Assembly (NCBI GenBank): GCA_934871445.1
Contig: CAKXBD010000037.1
Coordinates: forward strand, 1 to 15,436
Source of the DNA: an uncultured bacterium
GTDB lineage: Bacteria > Bacillota > Clostridia > Christensenellales > Borkfalkiaceae
Reading direction: 5' to 3'
DNA length: 15,436 bases
Part shown: positions 6,854-14,466 of the stretch, piece after piece
Numbering within the stretch: position 1 is the stretch's first letter
How the letters are laid out: each line of letters begins with the position of its first letter
Translations under genes and position numbers: made by a program
Notes under the pieces: generated by a model
Told to the model about the DNA's origin: nothing
What the model saw: only the letters and a program-made list of their open reading frames with translations
Databases searched by the model: none

Positions 6854-8323
6854 TCAGAGTAAAATACAGATTACCCCTCCCCTGCCTTCATTGACAATTC
6901 GGGTGATTGTACGGCGCATTTTTTTGCGGATATCGGGCGGCATAGCGTCCATTTTATCCGACAATTCTTCCGAAACGAGCTCACGCAGCGTCTTCCCGAA
7001 AATATTCGTATTCCAAACTTTATCCACATGGTCCTCGTAATCGGCGAGAATATCGCGGACAAATTCTTCACCCTGTTGCTGCGTTCCGATAATAGGATTG
7101 ACTTCCCCCGTGACTTCTACTTTTAATATATGATAGCTTGCGGCACTTGCCTTGAAATTTACCCCGTATCCCGATCCCTTACGAATAAGTTTCGGCTGTT
7201 CGAGCGTCATATCTTCCGCACTGGGTGCCACCATACCGTACCCGTTTTCCTCCGCATCGGCAAAGGCCTCTTTAATTTTGTCGTAATTTCGTTTTGCTTC
7301 TGCGAGAGACTTTACATAGCGCATCAGGCAAAAATCGTCAGAAATATTCTCTCCGCATTCTTCGCTCAGTACCTCGTAAAAGAGACCTTCTTTTGCCTCG
7401 ATGCGAATTTCTGCCCGTCCCTTGCCAAGTTCCATGGAAATGTTGTCGGGATTGAGAAATTTATCTTCGTCGCAGAAGAGCTTTTCGAGTAAAAGGCAAT
7501 CCTTCATGCGTATCAAAGAAGGAGCAATTTTTTTAAGTTTTGCTAAAATTGCCGAAACGGTCTTGCTGTTTTCCGGCAGATACTGTATCCATTTGGGAAT
7601 TCTGATATCGACTCCGACCACGGGAAATTCAAAAAGGACTTTCTGCATAATCTGCATGATTTCGTCCTCTCCGAGCGCTTCGGCATTGACGGCAATAACG
7701 GGAACGCCGTATTTTTCTTCCAATGAGGCACGCAGAGCCCCCTGCATTTCCGGTTGGCGGCAATTGAGAAGAATGACAAACGGTTTTCCAATCTGTTTGA
7801 GTTCTTCGGCCGCATGTTCTTCTGCTGCGACATAAGCTGACCTTGGAATATCTGTAATACTTCCGTCCGTCGTCATGAGGATTCCTATGGTGGAATGTTC
7901 TCGAATGACTTTTTCCGTGCCCAATTTTGCCGCTTTTTCGAAGGGCATGGCCTGTTCGCTCCAAGGCGTCTTGATAAGTCTGGGAGCCCCGTCCTCATCA
8001 AAACCGCCCGCCCCCTCCACGGCAAAGCCTACGCAGTCCACTAAACGGACGGACGCTTCCGCACCTTCGCGAATAGAAATCTTAGCGGCCTGAGCGGGAA
8101 CAAATTTAGGTTCCGTCGTCATGACCGTCCGTCCGGCGGCCGATTGGGGGAGTTCGTCCGTCATTACCGCGCGGCGGGATTCGTCGGCGGAAGGAATGAC
8201 GAGCTGTTCCATAAACCTCTTTATAAAGGTAGATTTACCCGTGCGCACCGGGCCTACCACGCCGATGTAAATATCGCCGTTTGTGCGGCTTGCAATATCT
8301 TCGTAAACGCTGTAATTTTCCAT
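6854..8323 (-). CDS. spoIVA: Stage IV sporulation protein A (SpoIVA)
   Basis: SpoIVA is an ATPase that polymerises on the outer forespore membrane in the mother cell and forms the basement layer of the spore coat. The 489-aa product matches the family's usual length of about 490. It opens MENYSVYEDIASRTNGDIYI, with Walker A GPVRTGKS at residues 24-31, the conserved DELPQSAAGRTVMTTEPKF region at 56-74 holding the sensor threonines, and the Walker B-like RLVDCVGF at 93-100. EHSTIGILMTTDGS follows, and the C-terminus (INEG-like VNEGRGGVICILL) is the family's membrane-directed tail. The start is chosen at 8323 because GGAGGT stands 4 bases before it and the protein then aligns with the family N-terminus; an ATG at 8383 has no SD and lies inside a terminator stem. 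A sigma-E-like promoter precedes it. Its presence says the organism makes, or recently made, endospores. Confidence 0.98.
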   Translation of the reverse strand: MENYSVYEDIASRTNGDIYIGVVGPVRTGKSTFIKRFMEQLVIPSADESRRAVMTDELPQSAAGRTVMTTEPKFVPAQAAKISIREGAEASVRLVDCVGFAVEGAGGFDEDGAPRLIKTPWSEQAMPFEKAAKLGTEKVIREHSTIGILMTTDGSITDIPRSAYVAAEEHAAEELKQIGKPFVILLNCRQPEMQGALRASLEEKYGVPVIAVNAEALGEDEIMQIMQKVLFEFPVVGVDIRIPKWIQYLPENSKTVSAILAKLKKIAPSLIRMKDCLLLEKLFCDEDKFLNPDNISMELGKGRAEIRIEAKEGLFYEVLSEECGENISDDFCLMRYVKSLAEAKRNYDKIKEAFADAEENGYGMVAPSAEDMTLEQPKLIRKGSGYGVNFKASAASYHILKVEVTGEVNPIIGTQQQGEEFVRDILADYEDHVDKVWNTNIFGKTLRELVSEELSDKMDAMPPDIRKKMRRTITRIVNEGRGGVICILL

Positions 8324-8368
8324 ACCGACCTCCAACGTGGTTTCTGCGGATATCTGCGTTTTCTCCGC

Positions 8369-8414
8369 AAAAAATCCCCGCATTCAAACGTTACGGTTTA
8401 ATATATGCGGGGAT
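8369..8414 (-). terminator. Intrinsic terminator of the methyltransferase-hslO-TPR-HEAT group
   Basis: A perfect 10-bp stem, ATCCCCGCAT with ATGCGGGGAT (8405-8414 and 8374-8383), encloses a 21-base loop in which AAAC/GTTT can extend the pairing. Six U follow (8369-8374). It lies 53 bases after the stop codon of the HEAT-like gene and overlaps the -10 of the spoIVA promoter. Confidence 0.9.
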
Positions 8415-8428
8415 AGGTCATTTTATGA
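8400..8428 (-). promoter_or_regulatory. Sigma-E-like promoter of spoIVA
   Basis: The -10 CATATATT (8400-8407) matches seven of the eight positions I use for sigma-E (CATACAnT), and TCATAAA (8422-8428) stands 14 bases upstream as a partial -35 (KMATATT). spoIVA is sigma-E dependent in Bacillus, which supports the reading. The predicted start near 8393 falls in the loop of the upstream operon's terminator. The assignment is by eye. Confidence 0.55.
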
Positions 8429-8467
8429 AGCAAATTTGCGTTTTTTACATTTTCTCCCGAACGGGAA

Positions 8468-9304
8468 TCAACTAAGTGGAAAACCTCCGCCTGAAAAGCC
8501 TTCTTTCAAAGAGGCTTCTTCTATCGTACGATAATCTTTGTCGTCCGAAAAATCTCTCGGTTCATTGTATTCTCCGCCTAATGCCTCGATGGCGTATTTA
8601 AGTTCCTGAAATTCGACGAAGCCTATCGTTCTGTCCTCTATCTTTTTCATGAGATACGGAAGAGCGCGTTCGTCTCCGTAGGAGGCGAGATATCCCGCGC
8701 GCACGGGAACACGTTCCGCATCCGAAAGAAATTCATTCAAAAGGATTTGAAAAATCTCTTCGTCTCGTTTTGTAACTCTCGAAAGGATTTCAAGCATATA
8801 TTCTGCGGCGTACCCCTCCCGATAGAAACGCAGCGCGTCCGACGACACGGCGTTAGCGTTTTCTTTTAGCTTATCGGCAGCGGCATCCCGAATATCCACG
8901 TCCAATTTATTTTGCGTCAAAATGTCGAAACATACCGAAAATACCTCCTCCGATATTCCCGAGAGATTGAGGGCGTAAGAAACCGTTTCTCCGTCATCGC
9001 TCTTCAAGAGCGGCAAAAGGACCTCCGCACAATTACGACTCTCTATTTCCGAACAGAGAAAATCGGGTACGGGAACTTTCTGCTTCAAATGTTCTCCGAG
9101 CGTTTCGGCAAGTTCTCCATCCGTCATTTTCGCATAGTACTGTTTGGGCGTGGATTTCACTTTTGCCACGTACGTATCCCCGAATTTTTTATAGAGCTTG
9201 GGAATGATATTTTCCCACTGTTTCTCCGTATATTTTCCTTTATTCTCTTCGATATACTGCGAAAGTTTTTCATCGAACAATCCGTCAAAATCCACCAGTT
9301 TCAT
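8468..9304 (-). CDS. HEAT-repeat-like helical protein, function unknown
   Basis: A 278-aa soluble protein with no signal peptide or membrane segment. Residues 1-80 are charged and helical (YIEENKGKYTEKQWENIIPKL shortened: YTEKQWENIIPKLYKKFGD at 25-43). From about 90 on it consists of alternating helices; RAGYLASYGDERALPYLMKKI at 202-222 begins a HEAT-like pair ending ALGGE at 241-245. Such repeats normally bind proteins. The tail is Gly- and acid-rich. AAGGAG stands 7 bases before the ATG. It is the last gene before a strong terminator and follows the TPR gene by 84 bases, so the two are probably co-transcribed. I do not recognise a named family. Confidence 0.8.
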   Translation of the reverse strand: MKLVDFDGLFDEKLSQYIEENKGKYTEKQWENIIPKLYKKFGDTYVAKVKSTPKQYYAKMTDGELAETLGEHLKQKVPVPDFLCSEIESRNCAEVLLPLLKSDDGETVSYALNLSGISEEVFSVCFDILTQNKLDVDIRDAAADKLKENANAVSSDALRFYREGYAAEYMLEILSRVTKRDEEIFQILLNEFLSDAERVPVRAGYLASYGDERALPYLMKKIEDRTIGFVEFQELKYAIEALGGEYNEPRDFSDDKDYRTIEEASLKEGFSGGGFPLS

Positions 9305-9357
9305 TTATTTTCTCCTTCTTGTTTTGTGTTTTCGGCCATCTTTCCCCGTCTCGGAAT

Positions 9358-9381
9358 GCGTCGCGACGAGTTATGCGACGC
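9358..9381. repeat. Intergenic hairpin between the TPR and HEAT-like genes
   Basis: GCGTCGC and GCGACGC form a 7-bp perfect stem with a 10-base loop, starting 7 bases past the TPR gene's stop. There is no U-run, so it is more likely an mRNA-stabilising or processing stem than a terminator. Confidence 0.5.
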
Positions 9382-9388
9382 CGCAACG

Positions 9389-11068
9389 TTATTTCGACAA
9401 AATCGCCGCCATAATTCGATCTACATTCTCCGAATGTGCGTCAAATGCAGGCGATGCGGTCTTTGAATCTTTTCCTACTTCTTTGAGCCCGCTGAGCAAA
9501 TAAATCGCGCAGGCGAGATCGTCGGAATTTTCCGCGAACTCCCAACAATCTTTCTTTGCAAAGCTTCGATAAACGTATTCCGTCATCGCTTTGACTTTAT
9601 CGCCGTAAACATCGTTGATGATCGTAAATTTTGAAGCAACCTTTGCATGAGCTTCTACAAACCGTTTATGTTTTCTCTTGCCGACTTTTATCCGTTCGAG
9701 GTGTAAATCCCTATAAATGTTGCAGACGACCACGCCGAAAGTGTTATCTTCATTTCTCGAATATAAGAGACGCAACGCTTCTATTTTGAGGACGTCCGAC
9801 ACCTCGCAATCGAGAAGCATATCGCGGAGAAATCCGTCCGCGCGGGCGTGCTCCGCCGCAACGATAGCGAGATACTGCAAGTCGTGCTCCATTCCGTCCA
9901 TCTCATCGAAGCACCACCGGAAATATCCCTCTTTCAAAGCAAGTGCTCCGAACAGTTCCGCTTCCGCGCGCGGATATTTTCCGATTTTTAAGAGCGCCCG
10001 ACAGCGTTTCGCCCTTTCCTCCTGCGGGATTCTATAAAAATAAGTCATCTCCGGTTCCAGCTCCGTTTCGGGATTCTCCCGTCGACGGCGGATCGCTTTC
10101 AGATAGTATTCCGCCACGGCAGCATCGGGATAAATGGTACACAGCGTTTCCAGCGCGGAAATCGCGAGCTCCGTTTTTCCGCTCTTATAGGCCGCCACGC
10201 CCTTGAAATAGAGCATATTCCCATCATAGGGAATTTCTTTTTCCAGAGCGAGGAATTGCTGCAAAGCCTGCTCGTGAAGATCGTTTTCGCAGCAGACCGT
10301 GGCCACTTTATACTGCTCTTCCGGAGTAAGATTTTTTAGTCCGCAAAGTCGAAACGCCACCGCTTTGCTCTCTTCATGTTTTCCCTGTTCGGTATATACC
10401 GCTGCGAGCGTAGCCAGCGCTTGAACGTTTTCTTGATTTCCATCGATGAGTGCGAGACAAATTTTTTCCGCTTCCTTCGCCCGTCCGGACAGGAGATATG
10501 CGACCGCCTGAATTTCCCGAGCGCGTTCGTAATCGGGCGATCCCTTTTCTACTTTGGATAAAATAGAAATCGCGCGTTTACAGTCCCCGCTTTTTAATGC
10601 GCGAGCTCCCGCTTCCGTCTCGCCCGAATAATCCGCAAAGCGCGGCGGATACACAAAACGGAAATTGCTCCGTTTATCCCGCGCGAACGTTTCGGCTATC
10701 TCCACTTTATTTTCTTCCGTAAGGGTATCGTCTGCGTCGATGAGTTTATTATAATAAAAAGCCGATTGCGCTTCGTTTCCCATATTCAGGTAGTTGACTG
10801 CGAGCCCCTCATAAATATCGGGCAAATCGTCTCCCGTACAGTTATCCATAAAACGGAACCAGCAATTTACCGCGGAAGAATAGAGTTCCATGTTTTCATA
10901 GATATCGGAGAGCATCATATAAGTTTCTCCGTTTCCGCCGTATAAAGACATTTCCTTGTACGTGAAACGGAGGGCGGAGAGATAATTCCCTTCGTCGTAA
11001 TATTTTTCCGCTCTTTCACGCAGGCGATTCCTGCTGAAATCTATTTTCAACACCTTCCGTTCCGTCAT
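9389..11068 (-). CDS. Tetratricopeptide-repeat (TPR) protein, function unknown
   Basis: A 559-aa soluble protein made largely of TPR-like helix pairs. Clear units include ERAEKYYDEGNYLSALRFTYK (18-38), YMMLSDIYENMELYSSAVNCW (50-70), AVAYLLSGRAKEAEKICLAL (188-207), LATLAAVYTEQGKHEESKAV (218-237) and YFKGVAAYKSGKTELAISAL (287-306). The region past residue 330 has weaker repeats and the charged stretch RIKVGKRKHKRFVEAH shortened here to KVGKRKHKRF. TPRs bind protein partners; no catalytic domain is visible. The ATG has AAGGAG 5 bases upstream. It starts 33 bases after hslO stops and precedes a second helical-repeat gene. The link with Hsp33 is positional only. Confidence 0.85.
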   Translation of the reverse strand: MTERKVLKIDFSRNRLRERAEKYYDEGNYLSALRFTYKEMSLYGGNGETYMMLSDIYENMELYSSAVNCWFRFMDNCTGDDLPDIYEGLAVNYLNMGNEAQSAFYYNKLIDADDTLTEENKVEIAETFARDKRSNFRFVYPPRFADYSGETEAGARALKSGDCKRAISILSKVEKGSPDYERAREIQAVAYLLSGRAKEAEKICLALIDGNQENVQALATLAAVYTEQGKHEESKAVAFRLCGLKNLTPEEQYKVATVCCENDLHEQALQQFLALEKEIPYDGNMLYFKGVAAYKSGKTELAISALETLCTIYPDAAVAEYYLKAIRRRRENPETELEPEMTYFYRIPQEERAKRCRALLKIGKYPRAEAELFGALALKEGYFRWCFDEMDGMEHDLQYLAIVAAEHARADGFLRDMLLDCEVSDVLKIEALRLLYSRNEDNTFGVVVCNIYRDLHLERIKVGKRKHKRFVEAHAKVASKFTIINDVYGDKVKAMTEYVYRSFAKKDCWEFAENSDDLACAIYLLSGLKEVGKDSKTASPAFDAHSENVDRIMAAILSK

Positions 11069-11101
11069 GTAAACTCCTTTCTCATTTCCCGAACCAGCCC
11101 G

Positions 11102-11929
11102 TTACGAAAACATCACTTTCATGTCTTCCCCCGTAAAGCGGTAATCCTTATTGCAATAATGACAATGCACCTTTATTTCTCCCTCTTCTCGGAGAATCTT
11201 TTCCAGTTCTTCTTTTCCAAGGGAAACCAAAACCCCTTTCAAATATTCTCTCGAACAATTACATTTATATGCCGCTTCCCGCAGCTTCAATCCCGCCGAT
11301 TTTGCCGAAAAATAAGTTTCCGCGACTTTTTTGAGACCGATCGCTTTTATCTCTTCAGCAATCTTTTCGAGGTCTTTTTCCTTCGGAAGCTCCCGTATCG
11401 TCTTTTCGTCCGCAAAGGGCAGCGGTTGCAAAACGGCCGCGGAGGCAAACGTACATTTCCCCTCTTCCGATAGTTTGACGACCGTCGCGACAAAAGTGGG
11501 AAGCTGCTCGCTGATTCGATAATATTCCTCGAACGCGCCGTCCGCGTCTCCGCTTTCGGGAAGCGCACATGTCCCCACAAACGGACGACTGTAACCGTCG
11601 TCGCGCACAACCGTGAACGTACCTCTGTTTCCGAAACCGCACGATTTCCACTCTTTTGCGGAGTCGATATAACCCCGAATATATAATTTACGATTTCCCG
11701 AAACGCACAGCGAACCGAAATCGCCCTTGACAGTTATCGATATTTCTCCGGCATCTTCTTTCAGACAGGCACTCATAAATGTTGCCGCGGCCAATGCTTT
11801 ACCTAATATAATCGCCGAGAAAGGTGTCAAATGATGCAGTCTTATCGCTTCCGAGACAATCTCCGTCGCGTCTATCAAAGTTAAGGAAACCTGCTCGTCA
11901 CAAATGAGCGTTCTTAAAACGTTTTCCAT
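11102..11929 (-). CDS. hslO: Redox-regulated chaperone Hsp33
   Basis: Hsp33 is a cytoplasmic holdase activated by oxidative unfolding when its zinc centre loses Zn. The product is 275 aa, normal for the family. The N-terminal domain shows LGKALAAATFMSA (42-54) and KLYIRGYIDS (81-90). The C-terminal redox switch has the full set of four cysteines: CNC at 223-225 in YKCNCSREYL, and CHYC at 256-259 in VHCHYCNKDYRF. It begins 12 bases after the stop of the methyltransferase gene. No good SD is seen in that gap (only GGAA-like bases), so translation may be coupled. The C-terminal domain appears intact and should be redox-competent. Confidence 0.97.
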   Translation of the reverse strand: MENVLRTLICDEQVSLTLIDATEIVSEAIRLHHLTPFSAIILGKALAAATFMSACLKEDAGEISITVKGDFGSLCVSGNRKLYIRGYIDSAKEWKSCGFGNRGTFTVVRDDGYSRPFVGTCALPESGDADGAFEEYYRISEQLPTFVATVVKLSEEGKCTFASAAVLQPLPFADEKTIRELPKEKDLEKIAEEIKAIGLKKVAETYFSAKSAGLKLREAAYKCNCSREYLKGVLVSLGKEELEKILREEGEIKVHCHYCNKDYRFTGEDMKVMFS

Positions 11930-11941
11930 ATTTCCATTTCT

Positions 11942-12676
11942 TCAATTCCGTTGTGCCAAAAAAACGAGTCGATCGCTCAATGCTTTATCTTCGCCGAGAT
12001 GACCTTCCGTTTTAAGAACCGTAAACCCGCAAGAACACAACGCGGAAACGATTTCTTCCTCCTCGTAAATATATTGAATGTGCCTTTCGTCCCGACGGGA
12101 AAATGCGCCGTCGCCGCGCCGAACAAACAGAGTGACGTCCATCGTCACGCGGTCTCCTTCAAGCGTATTAAAAGAAAGATAAACGACATCTTCCCGATTG
12201 TCCGCGCAAACAGTATTTGCAATCTTTTCGCGGAATTTGCGCGGAGAACTGATATCGAAAAGAAATATTCCTTTTTTATTTAACGCGGAACGGACGTTTC
12301 CAAACGCTTTTTTAAGTTTTTCTTTGGGAATATAATTGACGCAATCATTAATGGCCGTCGCAAAATCGAATTTTTCCGACGTCTTAAATCTTGCTATATC
12401 TCCCTGCAAGTATTGGATATTTGCTCCCTCCCGACGAGAACGCCGCACGGCGAAATTCAACATTTCGGGAGAAATATCCAAACCCGTCATCGCATAGCCT
12501 GTGCGATGAAAAGCTCGCGTGAACCATCCGCCGCCACAGCCGATATCGAGTCCGCTCCTCAACGGAAATGCGCTGAGCTTCGCAATTAAATACTGCGACC
12601 AATTTTCATAGCCGCAGTCATCGTTGAGATATTCGAACCAATCGGCAAGCCCTGTATAGGCAGCTTCACGTTCCAT
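11942..12676 (-). CDS. Class I SAM-dependent methyltransferase, substrate unknown
   Basis: A 244-aa Rossmann-type methyltransferase. Motif I is LDIGCGGGWFTRAF at 43-56, the acidic ribose-binding residue is Asp67 in MTGLDISPEML, and QGDIARF and INDCVNYIP give motifs II to IV, followed by GIFLFDISSP. This fits the methyltransferase type 11/25 group common beside housekeeping genes in Clostridia; the substrate cannot be read from the sequence. AAGGAG stands 8 bases before the ATG. It is followed after 12 bases by hslO, so the two are almost certainly co-transcribed. A hairpin with a U-rich tail directly abuts its RBS. Confidence 0.9.
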   Translation of the reverse strand: MEREAAYTGLADWFEYLNDDCGYENWSQYLIAKLSAFPLRSGLDIGCGGGWFTRAFHRTGYAMTGLDISPEMLNFAVRRSRREGANIQYLQGDIARFKTSEKFDFATAINDCVNYIPKEKLKKAFGNVRSALNKKGIFLFDISSPRKFREKIANTVCADNREDVVYLSFNTLEGDRVTMDVTLFVRRGDGAFSRRDERHIQYIYEEEEIVSALCSCGFTVLKTEGHLGEDKALSDRLVFLAQRN

Positions 12677-12690
12677 TTCTTCTTCTCCTT

Positions 12691-12725
12691 AAAATAAGCC
12701 CAGCCGGATCGATAATCCGGCTGAG
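12691..12725 (-). terminator. Intercistronic hairpin/terminator between membrane-protein and methyltransferase genes
   Basis: CAGCCGGAT pairs with ATCCGGCTG (12715-12723 and 12701-12709), extended by a G-U and a C-G pair to 11 bp with a 5-base loop. GGC and TTATTTT follow. It begins 9 bases after the membrane gene's stop, and its U-rich tail ends one base before the AAGGAG of the next gene. It could be a full terminator, a partial one, or an RNA processing site. There is no room for a promoter between it and the RBS. Confidence 0.7.
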
Positions 12726-12733
12726 TCTTGGAA

Positions 12734-14029
12734 TTATTCTCCGAGCATCTTAGGCGGTTTTCTCTTTTTCTTCCTACCCTTTTTGTCCGTTTCTTCCTGC
12801 AAAGCCTTTTCCCGTTCCTCGAACTGTTTATTATAGTCTACGTATCTCTTATCGTTCTTATGCTCCTGCTCGTAGGCTTCGGTATCCTCTGCAATATTTT
12901 GTTTACTCTCTCTAAGGCGCTGCAAGTCCTCCCGCGTGAATGACTGCGGAAGCTCGTATACCTGCAACGAGTCATCGATCGGTTTAATCGGACGAGAAAC
13001 TAACTTGGATTTTCCGGCGGCCAAAATGGCGCGCTTATATTGAAGCGCCGCTTCACTCTCTCCGCCCTCCAAGGCGCTTGTCCCGTCTTTGTTGTAAATT
13101 CCTCTGCCGACCTTCGCCCCTTTGATATTGGGGTTAATGAATTTATCGAACGCCCACTGTGCGAAGTCCAACCACACGAGCAAGGCATACGCGAAAGCAA
13201 ACAGAATGAGAAGCATACCCGCAATCAACGTAAAAATGCCTCCGCCGATTAAAAAGAGTCCGAACGGAAGAAGGGCAAGCACGCCGAAAAACAATGACTG
13301 CGGCAACATGCCTATCGTCATGAGGAAAGAATTTTTAATGAGCGTCCAAACCCCTTGCTTATAGTTTACGCCGAGTGCAATCATCCAAAGGGACATCATC
13401 GCGGCAAGCGCTATGACGATACCGCTGAACGCCTCGGAAATGCGGAACCAAACTCGTTGTCCCTTGCTCAGCGACTGAGTAACGATGGACAACTCGGTAA
13501 TATTTATAAGCGACTTACAAAGGAGCATGACGAGAGAGAAGAACAGAGCCGCTTGAAGCGCATTCCAAAAATTCAATTTGACGCCGCGCCAAAAGTCGTT
13601 CGCGACAAAAATTCCCTCGGTCCAAACCATATTGCGGATGACATACATTCCGCCCGAAAGCCCTACCGCCGCGATAAAAGAAGCGACGGCGATCGCTCCG
13701 TACATAATCGCATCTGTCTGCATGAGCAGCATTTCCGAAAAGCCCACGATGCTCGGCTGAGCCGGATAACCGACGGTGAGGTTTGCCCCGAACGGATAAG
13801 TAATGCCGTTACTCTGATCCATGACAAAGCGAAAGATAAAAATTGCAATGATGGGAATGAAGAAAATCAGAATAAGTAAATTGACCTTAAAAATTTTACC
13901 GAAATTGCCCTTAAAAATATCCCAGAAGAGCTGCCAGCGATTTGTAGGCAAAGTACTTCTCGCGTACTCCTCGCTTTTTTCCTTGCCCTCGAGCATTCGG
14001 GCGATCAGCCCTTTCTTTTCCTGTGCCAT
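12734..14029 (-). CDS. Six-helix integral membrane protein (DUF624/YesL-like), function unknown
   Basis: A 431-aa protein with a cytoplasmic N-terminus, about six hydrophobic segments near 47-69, 106-132, 158-178, 201-221, 235-262 and 263-288, and a charged cytoplasmic tail of about 140 residues ending in KKGRKKKRKPPKMLGE. Motifs such as RWQLFWDIFKGNFGKIF (31-47) and NDFWRGVKLNFWNAL (144-158) recall the DUF624/YesL group, though that family is usually shorter, near 200 aa. The tail is helical and very basic at its end, suggesting a partner or nucleic acid binding. A TGGAG SD lies 8 bases before the ATG and a sigma-A promoter lies 44 bases upstream. It is the first gene of the leftward group. 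No transport or catalytic motif is seen. Confidence 0.85.
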   Translation of the reverse strand: MAQEKKGLIARMLEGKEKSEEYARSTLPTNRWQLFWDIFKGNFGKIFKVNLLILIFFIPIIAIFIFRFVMDQSNGITYPFGANLTVGYPAQPSIVGFSEMLLMQTDAIMYGAIAVASFIAAVGLSGGMYVIRNMVWTEGIFVANDFWRGVKLNFWNALQAALFFSLVMLLCKSLINITELSIVTQSLSKGQRVWFRISEAFSGIVIALAAMMSLWMIALGVNYKQGVWTLIKNSFLMTIGMLPQSLFFGVLALLPFGLFLIGGGIFTLIAGMLLILFAFAYALLVWLDFAQWAFDKFINPNIKGAKVGRGIYNKDGTSALEGGESEAALQYKRAILAAGKSKLVSRPIKPIDDSLQVYELPQSFTREDLQRLRESKQNIAEDTEAYEQEHKNDKRYVDYNKQFEEREKALQEETDKKGRKKKRKPPKMLGE

Positions 14030-14072
14030 GTATAAAACTCCAAAAAATAATTATCAAACTACTTGCTTATCT

Positions 14073-14101
14073 ATTGTACTACAATTTTATGATTATTTCA
14101 A
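14073..14101 (-). promoter_or_regulatory. Sigma-A promoter of the membrane-protein gene
   Basis: TTGAAA (14096-14101) and TACAAT (14073-14078) are 17 bases apart. The start would fall near 14066, giving a leader of about 37 bases. It faces away from the asd promoter 50 bases to its right. Confidence 0.75.
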
Positions 14102-14150
14102 GGAAAATTCGGAAAAATTTCAAATAAAATTTTCAATCGGGCAAAAATCT

Positions 14151-14179
14151 TTGACATTTCTTACGGCTTGTGTTAGAAT
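14151..14179 (+). promoter_or_regulatory. Sigma-A promoter of the asd leader
   Basis: A perfect TTGACA (14151-14156) and a TAGAAT (14174-14179) are exactly 17 bases apart. Transcription should start near 14186, right at the 5' side of the lysine riboswitch. Confidence 0.88.
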
Positions 14180-14184
14180 AAAGG

Positions 14185-14370
14185 CGTTAAATAGAGGAGC
14201 GGAAGAACAAGAGTACTCCGCCGTAAAGCAAAATACGGAAGATTTTGCGGCCGAAGAGCATACGGCGGAATGGAAAGGGTATCTCCGCCGAAACGCGGCG
14301 CCTTCCTCCGCGTTGGGCATACGGGAGAATACCCGCATGACTGTCACCGTCCGTGAAGCGCTATTTATCG
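14185..14370 (+). promoter_or_regulatory. Lysine riboswitch (L box) in the asd leader
   Basis: The leader carries the conserved landmarks of the lysine aptamer in order: GAGGAGCG (14194-14201), AAGAGTA (14209-14215), GGAAAGGG (14272-14279), GCCGAAA (14287-14293), TTGGGCA (14313-14319), GAATA (14327-14331) and ACTGTCACC (14340-14348). Stems are visible: P1 TAAATAG/CTATTTA (14188-14194 with 14361-14367), a long P2 arm TCCGCCGTA/TACGGCGGA capped by GCAAAAT/ATTTTGC, and P4 AACGCGG/CCGCGTT. An intrinsic terminator follows. Lysine binding should favour termination and switch off asd. Confidence 0.93.
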
Positions 14371-14403
14371 AATCCCTTCGAGGGTTCCCTATGTTGCGAA
14401 CGC

Positions 14404-14429
14404 GAGACGGTCTATGCCGTCTCTTTTTT
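14404..14429 (+). terminator. Riboswitch-controlled intrinsic terminator before asd
   Basis: GAGACGG and CCGTCTC form a 7-bp stem with a 6-base loop, followed by six U. Its 5' arm GACGGT (14406-14411) is complementary to ACCGTC (14346-14351) at the 3' edge of the aptamer core. That gives a candidate antiterminator for the lysine-free state. A further hairpin (GAATCCC/GGGTTC, about 14370-14386) lies between. Confidence 0.88.
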
Positions 14430-14466
14430 GTTCCTCTCTTTATTCAAACATTCCAAGGAGATTTTT

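Larger units (their letters stand above)
14030..14466. other. Divergent control region between the membrane gene and asd
   Basis: This 437-base stretch has no gene. It contains two back-to-back promoters (14073-14101 leftward, 14151-14179 rightward), the lysine riboswitch, its terminator, and the asd RBS AAGGAG (14455-14460), 6 bases before the ATG. Confidence 0.85.

Noticed and set aside
8324..8383. Upstream ATG adding 20 residues to SpoIVA
   Set aside because: No SD, lies in the terminator stem and U-run, and the extra residues do not fit the family N-terminus; GGAGGT supports the ATG at 8323.
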